From positions 1 through 64,000 of the forward strand of contig JAADFL010000187.1 of the NCBI GenBank assembly GCA_013152945.1: a stretch of 64,000 nucleotides of DNA. Reading direction: 5' to 3'. Numbering within the stretch: position 1 is the stretch's first letter; each line of letters opens with the position of its first letter. Below, piece by piece: positions 32,227-40,381 of the stretch. Under the pieces are notes generated by a model. It saw only the letters and a program-made list of their open reading frames with translations, did not search any database and had not been told where the DNA came from. The DNA comes from Deltaproteobacteria bacterium. GTDB taxonomy: Bacteria; Myxococcota_A; JAADFL01. The translations under genes and the position numbers were made by a program.

Positions 32227-34094
32227 GTACAATACCAAAACAAGTTTTGGAAGAATCGCAGACTGCGGGCAGGGATTTGAGCAGGTTTCGAATGCAGCTC
32301 ATGCTGTGCTCTGGAACTGCTTGTGTCTCAAGTGGCTCCCATAAGATCAAAGATGCCTTGGAACGGGAGTTGGCCAAACAAAATCTTGACGACGAGGTGG
32401 CGGTTGTTATGACCGGATGCAATGGTTTTTGCGCCCAGGGACCGGTCATGGTAGTTCAGCCGGACGGAATCTTCTACCAACTTTTAAGCGATAAGGACAT
32501 ACCCCTTTTGGTCGAAGAGCATATGCTTAAAGGCCGGCCGGTCGAGAAGCTCATGTATAAACCATCAGCAACCAAAACCGCAGTGCCGAAGATGAGTGAG
32601 ATAGGTTTTTTCAAGAAGCAACGTCTTCTGGCACTTAGGAACCGGGGGCTGATCGACCCGGAAAAAATCGAGGAGTACATTGCTCGCGACGGGTACAAGG
32701 CCCTGGCCAAGGTACTCACAAAGATGAAACCGGAAGAGGTGGTCCAAGAGATGATTGCATCCGGCCTGCGTGGACGTGGAGGCGGTGGTTTTCCGACCGG
32801 TATCAAGTGGAAGACATGCCGTGATGCTCCGGAAAGCCCTAAGTATGTTGTATGCAATGCAGACGAGGGCGACCCCGGTGCATACATGGACAGGAGTATA
32901 GTGGAATCAGATCCCCACGTCGTGCTTGAGGGTATGGCCATAGCAGCCTATGCCGTCGGCGCCAAGAAAGGCTATGTGTACATTCGCCACGAGTATCCAC
33001 TCGCACTCAAGCGCCTGCAAAAGGCAATTGCCGATGCCAGGGAATATGGTCTGTTGGGAAAAAATATCCTGGACCAGGGCTTTGATTTCGATATCTCCAT
33101 TCACCTTGGAGCCGGCGCTTTTGTCTGTGGCGAATCGACGGCACTCATGGCATCGATGGAAGGGCGTGTGGGTGAACCCCGCGCCAAGTATATCCATACC
33201 GTCGAACATGGCTTATGGGATCGCCCCACAAACCTCAACAACGTGGAAACATATGCCAATGTGCCGCAAATCATGCTGCGGGGGTCAAAATGGTTTACCT
33301 CGATAGGTACCGGTGATGTCAGCAAGAGCCCTTGGGGCGGAAGCAAGGGAACCAAAGTCTTTTCCCTGGTCGGCAAGGTGAAAAACACGGGCCTGGTTGA
33401 AGTTCCCATGGGCACGACATTGAGGGAAATCATCTTCGACATTGGTGGTGGCATTTCAAACGGCAAGAAGTTCAAGGCAGTACAAACAGGTGGACCCTCG
33501 GGCGGGGTGATTCCGGAGAGTCTGCTGGACCTGCCTGTGGATTTCGACCAACTCACCAAAGTAGGCTCCATGATGGGTTCAGGCGGCATGATCGTGATGA
33601 ACGAAGATGACTGCATGGTGGATATTGCAAGATATTTTATTGACTTCTTGGTTGGCGAGTCATGCGGTAAATGTCTTCCGTGCCGTGAAGGCTTGCGGCA
33701 GATGAGTTCCATGCTCAATGACATCTGCAGTGGCAAGGCAGAGAAAGGGACCATCGATCTCCTGGAGAATCTTTGTTATACAGTGCGTGATACCGCGTTA
33801 TGCGCCCTGGGACGGGGTGCGGTCAATCCTGTCCTGACAACGATCAAATATTTCAGGGAGGAGTACGAGGCACACATAAACAAGAAGAAATGTCCGGCCG
33901 GTGTATGCAAGGCTCTCATTACCTATAAAATAGATGCCGGGAAGTGTAACGGCTGTACATTATGTGCAAGGGAATGCCCACAACAGGCCATTACAGGTGA
34001 AAAGCTGAAACCGCACAAGATTAATACTGATTTATGTATCAGATGCGGTGTCTGCCGGGATGTATGTAACCAGGATGCGGTTTATGTGAAATAA
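32223..34094 (+). CDS. NuoF/HndC-type NAD(P)- and FMN-binding subunit
   Basis: 623 residues. The N-terminal thioredoxin-like [2Fe-2S] module (about 20-110) carries LCSGTACVSSG and TGCNGFCAQGP. The 51-kDa core has the glycine-rich NADH/FMN site GLRGRGGGGFPTGIKW, CNADEGDPGAYMDRS and the [4Fe-4S] motif ESCGKCLPCREG. The C-terminal ferredoxin has two clusters (CNGCTLCARECPQQAI, CIRCGVCRDVCNQDAV). This is the full HydB/HndC layout used in flavin-based electron bifurcation, where NAD(P)H oxidation is tied to ferredoxin. It should be the NAD(P)H-reacting subunit of the complex coded here. Confidence 0.95.
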   Translation: MSTIPKQVLEESQTAGRDLSRFRMQLMLCSGTACVSSGSHKIKDALERELAKQNLDDEVAVVMTGCNGFCAQGPVMVVQPDGIFYQLLSDKDIPLLVEEHMLKGRPVEKLMYKPSATKTAVPKMSEIGFFKKQRLLALRNRGLIDPEKIEEYIARDGYKALAKVLTKMKPEEVVQEMIASGLRGRGGGGFPTGIKWKTCRDAPESPKYVVCNADEGDPGAYMDRSIVESDPHVVLEGMAIAAYAVGAKKGYVYIRHEYPLALKRLQKAIADAREYGLLGKNILDQGFDFDISIHLGAGAFVCGESTALMASMEGRVGEPRAKYIHTVEHGLWDRPTNLNNVETYANVPQIMLRGSKWFTSIGTGDVSKSPWGGSKGTKVFSLVGKVKNTGLVEVPMGTTLREIIFDIGGGISNGKKFKAVQTGGPSGGVIPESLLDLPVDFDQLTKVGSMMGSGGMIVMNEDDCMVDIARYFIDFLVGESCGKCLPCREGLRQMSSMLNDICSGKAEKGTIDLLENLCYTVRDTALCALGRGAVNPVLTTIKYFREEYEAHINKKKCPAGVCKALITYKIDAGKCNGCTLCARECPQQAITGEKLKPHKINTDLCIRCGVCRDVCNQDAVYVK

Positions 34095-34138
34095 GATACA
34101 GATGTGGGCTTGGCGATGCTGGGGATAGGTAACCCGAC

Positions 34139-34954
34139 ATGACGCTTAAAGAGCTTGTGAGCCTCCTTGAAGCCGATGTGCTTTTCGGCGAACGGCATTT
34201 GGATGACGAATTCAGATGTGTCAGTGCGTCGGATCTCATGAGTGACGTTCTGGCATTTGGTGTCCCGGGGGTTGTCATTTTGACGGGATTGCCGAATACC
34301 CAGTCCATATGTACTGCAGATATTGTAGAAGCAAAAGCCGTGGTCTATGTGCGCGGCAAGAGACCGGACCGGGAGGGAATCCTGTTGGCGCAGGAGAGAG
34401 ATATTCCCATACTGTCGACCAAGTTCTTCATGTACAAGGCATGCGGGTTGCTGTACAGCCGGAGTATCGAGGGAGTGGAAAAAACCAGCAATGAATATGC
34501 TGACAGCATGGTCAACAGCCGTAATTTTTCACGTGTCTTCAAGATCAAAGGCGGGAATTTTTCAAAGGCCGGTTCAGCGTCGATAGAGACCAAGGAGATC
34601 CTTCGCGAGTTAGGTGTCGATCCGGTCATTGTCCGTCGTGCGGCCATAGTTGCCTATGAAGCCGAGATGAATGTCGTCATGTACGCCGACAATGGGGAGA
34701 TGGTAATAACGGTAAATCCCGATGCCATCCGTATCCGCTTACAGGACCAAGGGCCGGGCATCAAGGACATTGATGCTGCGATGCAGGAAGGCTTTTCCAC
34801 TGCATCCGACGAGATACGGGAGATGGGATTCGGTGCCGGCATGGGCCTGCCGAATATCAAAAAGAACGCGGACGTGTTCGAGTTGACTACGACTGTCGGC
34901 AAGGGCACATGTTACAAAATCGTCATATACCTGGATTCCAGGGGGCGGACATGA
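34139..34954 (+). CDS. DRTGG-like domain fused to RsbW-type ATPase
   Basis: 271 residues. Residues 1-115 look like a DRTGG domain (CVSASDLMSDVLAF, VVYVRGKRPDREGI), a module seen next to [FeFe]-hydrogenase genes. Residues 140-265 are a GHKL ATPase of the anti-sigma or serine-kinase type (AYEAEMNVVMYADNG, DQGPGIKDID, GFGAGMGLPNIKKNAD). The same two domains occur as separate proteins later in the operon (36322 and 37398). A regulatory or assembly role, perhaps by phosphorylation, is inference. It overlaps the next gene by ATGA. Confidence 0.8.
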   Translation: MTLKELVSLLEADVLFGERHLDDEFRCVSASDLMSDVLAFGVPGVVILTGLPNTQSICTADIVEAKAVVYVRGKRPDREGILLAQERDIPILSTKFFMYKACGLLYSRSIEGVEKTSNEYADSMVNSRNFSRVFKIKGGNFSKAGSASIETKEILRELGVDPVIVRRAAIVAYEAEMNVVMYADNGEMVITVNPDAIRIRLQDQGPGIKDIDAAMQEGFSTASDEIREMGFGAGMGLPNIKKNADVFELTTTVGKGTCYKIVIYLDSRGRT

Positions 34955-36318
34955 GTAAATATTTCCATTCGGTAAGAGTTGATGAATCGAAATGCGATGG
35001 TCGCCGGAGGTGCATGAGGGTATGTCCTACCCAGGCGATCCGGGTAAGAAACAATAGGGCGGTAATCCTGGAAGAGAAATGCATTGATTGCGGAGAGTGT
35101 ATCACGGCCTGCCCAAATGAGGCCATCGTGGCATTGACCAATCCAATCGGTGAGCTGAAGCGATTCAATTACACGGTAGCGATACCTTCGCCGACACTCT
35201 ACGCGCAATTCGGCAGATCTATTCTACCGGATCAAATTTTGGCGGGTTTGAAGAAAATAGGGTTCGACGATGCAGTCGATTTGGCTATAATCTGTGGAGA
35301 TACCAGCCTGGCCACAGAATATTTTTTGGGTGATTACAGTGGTCCAAAGCCGCTGATTTTCAATTCCTGCCCTGCAGTCGTGAGCCTTATACAGGTCAGA
35401 TACCCACAACTCGTAGATCACATCATTCCTCTCAAGGAACCCAAGAGCCTTGCTGCAAAGGAAGTCAAGGAACGAAAATCAAAAGAACTTGGGCTCAAAC
35501 CCGAAGATATTGGGACATTTTACATCACACCATGCCCTGTCAAGATGCTTGCCATCCAGCAGCCTCCTTCCAAGGAAATGTGCCATCTGGATGGGGCAAT
35601 CTCTATTGCCGACATCTACGGACCACTGCTGTCGGCGCTTGAGGGCGAAGACAAGGACAGCTATCGCAGGAATCTCGAAAGCGTCTGTATCCTTGGAATC
35701 GGGTGGGCCGTTGCCGGCGGAATGCACCGTACCCAGAACATGAAGAATGTCGTCGATGTTTCAGGTATTTCGGAAATCATCACTACCTTTGATGATATCG
35801 AGCAGGGCAAGTTGCAGAACGTGGACCTGGTCGTGGCATATGCCTGTCCGCAGGGTTGCGTCGGCGGATCATTGACAGTGGAAAACCGTTATATTTCCTA
35901 TAACAAGATACTTCGTCTGCTTGAGACCCTCGAACAGGAAAACATAGAGGCATGTCGGGACAAGCGGGAAATTCTCGAACGTTATCAGCAAAAGTATTTC
36001 CACAGGCGGCAAAAATACGAACCGCGGCCCATGCAGGCGCTCGATAAAGATCTGGGCAAGGCCATAAGAAAACGCGAAGAAAAGCAGCGCTTATATGATT
36101 CCTTGTCCAAGGTGGACTGTGGAATATGCGGCGCCCCGACATGCCTTTGTTTCGCAGAGGATGTTGTCATGGGAAATGCGCAACCGTCTGACTGCATTTT
36201 CAATGTTCCCCGTAGATTCAAGGAGCTTACAGCCGAGCTGTCTGAACTCTTGGACGCCTTTGGCTCAATGGGCATGGATAAAATTGAAGGGCACAAACCG
36301 GGAAAAGTGGAGAAATAA
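34951..36318 (+). CDS. HydS-like protein: ferredoxin + [FeFe]-hydrogenase H-cluster domain + FeS domain
   Basis: 455 residues from ATG 34951 (ATGA overlap with the previous gene). Residues 10-60 are a two-cluster ferredoxin, but the first motif has Arg18 in place of its second Cys (C15, C21, C25 remain). The hydrogenase large-subunit domain keeps the four [4Fe-4S]-H ligands: Cys140 (NSCPAVV), Cys195 (ITPCPVKM), Cys299 and Cys303 (YACPQGCVGG). The Cys that relays protons in active enzymes is Ser139. A C-terminal FeS motif CGICGAPTCLCFAEDV follows; no PAS domain. This is the architecture of sensory/group C-D [FeFe] proteins, not of a high-turnover hydrogenase. Confidence 0.88.
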   Translation: MSKYFHSVRVDESKCDGRRRCMRVCPTQAIRVRNNRAVILEEKCIDCGECITACPNEAIVALTNPIGELKRFNYTVAIPSPTLYAQFGRSILPDQILAGLKKIGFDDAVDLAIICGDTSLATEYFLGDYSGPKPLIFNSCPAVVSLIQVRYPQLVDHIIPLKEPKSLAAKEVKERKSKELGLKPEDIGTFYITPCPVKMLAIQQPPSKEMCHLDGAISIADIYGPLLSALEGEDKDSYRRNLESVCILGIGWAVAGGMHRTQNMKNVVDVSGISEIITTFDDIEQGKLQNVDLVVAYACPQGCVGGSLTVENRYISYNKILRLLETLEQENIEACRDKREILERYQQKYFHRRQKYEPRPMQALDKDLGKAIRKREEKQRLYDSLSKVDCGICGAPTCLCFAEDVVMGNAQPSDCIFNVPRRFKELTAELSELLDAFGSMGMDKIEGHKPGKVEK

Positions 36319-36321
36319 ATC

Positions 36322-36660
36322 ATGACCTTGGCAGAGATTGTCGAAAGATTGGGGCTTTGTGTTTTGACGTCGAAAAAAATCCGGGATACCGATGTGACCG
36401 GAGGCTATACGTGTGATCTATTAAGTGATGTGATTGCCAACAGCAAGGTGGGGAATCTCTGGATCACCGTGCAAATACACGAAAATGTTTTGGCAGTAGC
36501 CAAGCTCAAGGACCTCGCGGGAATTGTATTGGTAAATGGCCGCAGGCCCGATGAAAGCGTGACCAGGAAGGCCGACGAGGAGAACGTTGCGATCTTGGGC
36601 ACTGATGAATCTGCCTTCGAGATCTCCGGGCGGCTTTACCGGTTGATCAATAAAATGTAG
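36322..36660 (+). CDS. Stand-alone DRTGG-domain protein
   Basis: 112 residues, a single DRTGG domain with the eponymous region as TDVTGGYTCDLLSDVIA and the later GIVLVNGRRPDESV. In other genomes such small proteins flank [FeFe]-hydrogenase and HydS genes; their biochemical role is not known. Three bases separate it from the HydS-like gene, and the PHP gene follows after 6 bp. Confidence 0.85.
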   Translation: MTLAEIVERLGLCVLTSKKIRDTDVTGGYTCDLLSDVIANSKVGNLWITVQIHENVLAVAKLKDLAGIVLVNGRRPDESVTRKADEENVAILGTDESAFEISGRLYRLINKM

Positions 36661-36666
36661 TTCACG

Positions 36667-37398
36667 ATGCTGAGAACTTTCAAGGCCGACTTGCACATTC
36701 ATACCTGTCTTTCTCCTTGTGCCGAAGTGAAGATGTCACCGGCCGGAATCATCGATCGCGCAAAGGCTGTTGACCTCGACATACTGGGCATCTGTGATCA
36801 CAACTCTGCGGAGAATACTCCGGCTGCCATGGAGGCGGCACAAAGACATGGTTTATATGTCCTTCCGGGAATGGAGATAACCTCTATGGAGGAGGTTCAT
36901 CTACTGGCCTTGTTCGATGCGCTGGAGCCTGTACACGTCCTTCAGGAGATCGTGTATGAACATCTGCCGGGCAAGAATGACGAGAAAGTCTTTGGCATGC
37001 AGGTGGTAGCCGGTGCCGACGACGAGGTCCTTGGTTTCAACCAGAAGCTCTTGATTGGAGCAACCACGCTTCAGTTGACGGAAATTGTAGAGGCAGTTCA
37101 CTCACTGGGCGGTATCGCCGTTGCAGCACATATCGATCGACAGAGTTTCGGTATTATCGGTCAGCTTGGTTTCATTCCCAAGGGCCTTGCCCTTGACGCT
37201 CTGGAGATCTCTGCACGAATTTCGAAGGAGAGAGCCATTGACAAATATGGTTCCGGCCTGCCTTACGTCCAGTCATCCGATGCACACAGGCAGGAAGAAA
37301 TCGGCCGGTGTCATACCATGTTTTCAATCGGGGATGTCAATATCCAGGAAATCCAAAAGGCCCTCAAGGGAATTGATGGCAGGAGAATCATGCGCTGA
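36667..37398 (+). CDS. PHP-domain phosphoesterase-like protein
   Basis: 243 residues with the PHP metal-site motifs ADLHIHTCLSPC, ICDHNSAEN, LPGMEITSMEEVHLL, VAAHID and SSDAHRQEE, so all metal-ligand blocks are present. PHP proteins hydrolyse phosphoesters, including nucleotides. Its partner domains in this operon (DRTGG, GHKL ATPase) suggest a small-molecule or phosphoprotein signalling module. The stop overlaps the next start by one base. Confidence 0.88.
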   Translation: MLRTFKADLHIHTCLSPCAEVKMSPAGIIDRAKAVDLDILGICDHNSAENTPAAMEAAQRHGLYVLPGMEITSMEEVHLLALFDALEPVHVLQEIVYEHLPGKNDEKVFGMQVVAGADDEVLGFNQKLLIGATTLQLTEIVEAVHSLGGIAVAAHIDRQSFGIIGQLGFIPKGLALDALEISARISKERAIDKYGSGLPYVQSSDAHRQEEIGRCHTMFSIGDVNIQEIQKALKGIDGRRIMR

Positions 37399-37937
37399 TG
37401 GAAGACCTGTCGCTACACTTGTTGGATATAATGGAAAATTCCATCGAGGCGGACGCACACAGAATAGATATCACCATTGACGAGGATCTGAATAACAACC
37501 TGCTTACGCTGGAAATCAGTGACGATGGAAAAGGCATGGATACGCAGATGCTGAAGATGGCTGCTGATCCATTTTTCACCACCCGAAAGACGAGGCGTTT
37601 CGGCCTGGGATTGTCCATGATTTCCGAGTCTGCAAGGGCAACCGGGGGTGAATTGACGCTTGAGTCAAAACCCGGAAAAGGCACTTGTGTACGGGCGGTC
37701 TTTCATAGGAACCATATCGACATGAAACCGTTGGGAGATATACCAAAGACGCTGTTGACCGTGATTTTTGGACATCCTGAAATAGATTTGAGCTATCATC
37801 ATGTTGTTGGCATGAAGGAATTTTCTTTTACTACCATGGATTATAGAGAGGCGCCTATCAACTCTCCAAATGTGTTGCGACGACTGGCAGAAATCATGCG
37901 CAAAGGTATTGACGGCTTGAAAATACGCGGGAGCTGA
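37398..37937 (+). CDS. GHKL ATPase (histidine-kinase-type) protein
   Basis: 179 residues. HATPase motifs are N box MENSIEADA, G1 SDDGKGMD, F box DPFFTTRK and G2 RRFGLGLSM. It has no H box or receiver, so it is not a full kinase. A C-terminal 60-residue tail (FGHPEIDLSYHHVVGMKEFS) is typical of the version linked to hydrogenase operons. Last gene of the operon; I see no clear terminator after it. Confidence 0.85.
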   Translation: MEDLSLHLLDIMENSIEADAHRIDITIDEDLNNNLLTLEISDDGKGMDTQMLKMAADPFFTTRKTRRFGLGLSMISESARATGGELTLESKPGKGTCVRAVFHRNHIDMKPLGDIPKTLLTVIFGHPEIDLSYHHVVGMKEFSFTTMDYREAPINSPNVLRRLAEIMRKGIDGLKIRGS

Positions 37938-38091
37938 ATTGGTCTGTACCCCGGTTCCGTCAGGGATTATCACCTGAAGACAGTTGCCATATGCTGATTT
38001 CACCGGTTTTTTACCCCAGGCAGGGACGGGTGAAGATTTTAAAAAATCGAGGGAAGCAAGAATAAGACGCCGCATAGCAGCATCTAGTGGA

Positions 38092-38712
38092 GCCTTGCAG
38101 GTTACCTTGACGAGCCCCTGTCTGATGCAGCATACAACGTGCGGGACGGTTACCTGTACCTGTTCGGCGGTCTGACAGCCATGGGCCTTACAAACGGCTT
38201 GACAAGGAAGACATAAACACTGGCGAGGTATCTGTTCCTGATGTGACTGTGATAGGGTCAGAGGACACAGGAGACTGCGACGGCGATGGAGAGACTGACC
38301 CTGGGTACGGGCTCTTCTGCGGTGGCGAGCCCAACTGGTGGGACGACCTTGGCTGGGCGGTTTGCGACCAGGGCGAGCTTGTGTGCTCGTCAGGGTCGAA
38401 GGATGCCGAGGCCCTGCTCGACGCCAGGCTTCCTGTGCGGTCCTTCAGCCTGAAGGTGGTTGGAGACAGGGCTTACCTTGGCACTGCCTGGGGAGTGCTC
38501 TGCCTGGACGTGAGCGAGCCTTCATCTCCGGGGTTCGAGTTCTTTGTGCCGTTCGGCAGGGTGAACGACGTGGAAACGAATTTCAATGAGCCGAATCAAA
38601 AAAGCCTGTCACCGCCTGTTACAGTGCCCACAAGCCTTGGCGACAGGACCCCGGCCTTGTGTACGCCGTCATTGGCAAAAGCGATTACTACACCCACGAC
38701 GTGGTTCAGATA
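38092..38712 (+). pseudogene. Remnant of a secreted beta-propeller (Kelch/LVIVD-like) protein
   Basis: Coding character persists across at least three frames. One frame near 38109-38216 reads a Kelch-like YNVRDGYLYLFGG then stops. Another from about 38204 reads DINTGEVSVPD, CDGDGETDPGYG, LVVGDRAYLG-type strands (KVVGDRAYLGTAWGVLCLD) and DVSEPSSPGFEFFV. A third near 38655 reads VYAVIGKSDYYTHDVV. Start and signal peptide are missing. The tract looks richer in G+C than the operon before it. It is the main content of the 37938-38919 gap; the remainder shows nothing recognisable. Confidence 0.7.
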
Positions 38713-38919
38713 GTATTCTTCAATCAATCAACGAGTCCCGCCACGATCTTGACCTGTTATTTCAGAGAGCTTGGCGCAAGTCCCGTAGGCACATATCGGA
38801 TAGGTGATAGCCTGGTGAAGGCGCCCGTGACGTATTCATTGTTCAAACGTCCCCTGTTGACAATTACAGAGGATGTCTGCTTGTCTTGTGTTGTTTCATA
38901 ATGCCTTGCTGGAGGATAC

Positions 38920-40353
38920 TTGGAATACACTGTTTTATTGGTTTCTTTCATATCCTATCTTGCCCTTGCTGTTGTCTGGATATTACTTGAAAAAAAACGG
39001 CCTACGTCTACCTTGGCATGGATACTGGTGCTGGTATTCATCCCATTTTTCGGTATGTTGCTGTATTTACTCATAGGGAGGCATCGTGCAAAGAAAGAGG
39101 TCAGGCTGAGGGCAGCATCATTCGCGCAATTGGCGCCTACACTTTCTGAAGCAGCAGCGTTCGACAAGGGACTTGCCCCGTTTTTACCCGGACCCGGCGA
39201 CGGCCGATACCTGCCGGTAGTGGAACTTTCACGCAACATAGGTTATGCGCCGATAACCCATGGAAACAAGGTGGAGATATTCCTTGACGGCGTGGCCAAG
39301 CACCAGGCCCTTTTCAATGCAGTGCGCAACGCGCAGCGCTTTGTGCACCTCGAGTACTATATCTTTCAACCCGACGACACGGGCATGCAATTAATGGACA
39401 TTCTAAAGGACAAGGCCAGGCATGGCATAGAAGTCAGGTTGCTGGTCGATGGCGTGGGGTCGTACGCGCTTTGCCAGGACTATCTCGAGGAATTGGAAGA
39501 GGCGGGCGTGGAAACCGGAATATTCCATCCTCTGCCTGTGGCCATTTGGAAGAACAGGATCAACTATCGCAACCACAGGAAGATAGCGGTCATAGACGGC
39601 AGGACCGGCTTCCTGGGTGGGATGAACATCGGAGATGAGTACATGGCTGGAAAGTCCGGGGAGCTTCCATGGAGGGATACGCACTTAAGTGTCAAGGGTC
39701 CTGCAGTATGGGGGCTGCAAAGGATTTTTTCCGAAGATTGGCACCTTGCAACGGGTAAGGTCCTGGCCCATGCCGATTATTTTCCAAGACCGATGGAAAT
39801 GGGCTCCGACTTGGTGCAGATCATGGCGAGCGGTCCTGATATGAACTGGTCGGCCATTCATTATCTCTATTTTACTGCCATTTCAACTGCAGAGAAGAAC
39901 GTTCGAATAACTACACCGTACTTTGTGCCGGATGAACCGTTGCTACTGGCTTTGAGGACATCTTCATTGCGCGGAATCGACGTGGAAATATTGGTGCCGG
40001 GAAAGACTGATTTACCCTTGGTGACTTTTGCCGGAAGGAGCTACTATGAAGATCTACTGGATGTCGGGGTAAAAATTCACGAATACCAACCAAGGGTCCT
40101 GCATGCCAAGGTCCTGACAGTGGACCAAAGATTTGCCGGCCTTGGTAGCGCGAACATGGATATCAGGTCTTTCCAACTGAACTATGAAGTCGGTGCTTTC
40201 GTGCACAGCAAGGAACGGGCAGGGCAGCTCGATAAACAGTTTGAAAAGGATTTGCTGGAGAGCAAGGAAGTGAATCTCGATGCCTGGAATAACCGGGGAT
40301 TTAGCAGGAAACTAATAGAATCATCGGCAAGGTTGCTGTCGCCGCTGTTGTAG
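38920..40353 (+). CDS. cls: Cardiolipin synthase
   Basis: 477 residues. Two N-terminal transmembrane helices (VLLVSFISYLALAVVWIL and LAWILVLVFIPFFGMLLYLLIG, core FIPFFGMLLYLL) precede two phospholipase-D HKD motifs: NHRKIAVIDGRTGFLGG and HAKVLTVDQRFAGLGSANMD. It condenses phosphatidylglycerol into cardiolipin in the inner membrane. The start codon at 38920 is not ATG-rich in choice and lacks a strong ribosome site; the hydrophobic N-terminus supports it. Convergent with the methyltransferase gene. Confidence 0.93.
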   Translation: MEYTVLLVSFISYLALAVVWILLEKKRPTSTLAWILVLVFIPFFGMLLYLLIGRHRAKKEVRLRAASFAQLAPTLSEAAAFDKGLAPFLPGPGDGRYLPVVELSRNIGYAPITHGNKVEIFLDGVAKHQALFNAVRNAQRFVHLEYYIFQPDDTGMQLMDILKDKARHGIEVRLLVDGVGSYALCQDYLEELEEAGVETGIFHPLPVAIWKNRINYRNHRKIAVIDGRTGFLGGMNIGDEYMAGKSGELPWRDTHLSVKGPAVWGLQRIFSEDWHLATGKVLAHADYFPRPMEMGSDLVQIMASGPDMNWSAIHYLYFTAISTAEKNVRITTPYFVPDEPLLLALRTSSLRGIDVEILVPGKTDLPLVTFAGRSYYEDLLDVGVKIHEYQPRVLHAKVLTVDQRFAGLGSANMDIRSFQLNYEVGAFVHSKERAGQLDKQFEKDLLESKEVNLDAWNNRGFSRKLIESSARLLSPLL

Positions 40354-40381
40354 AAATATTCTCGTTGTCAAAGCTCTGTGC

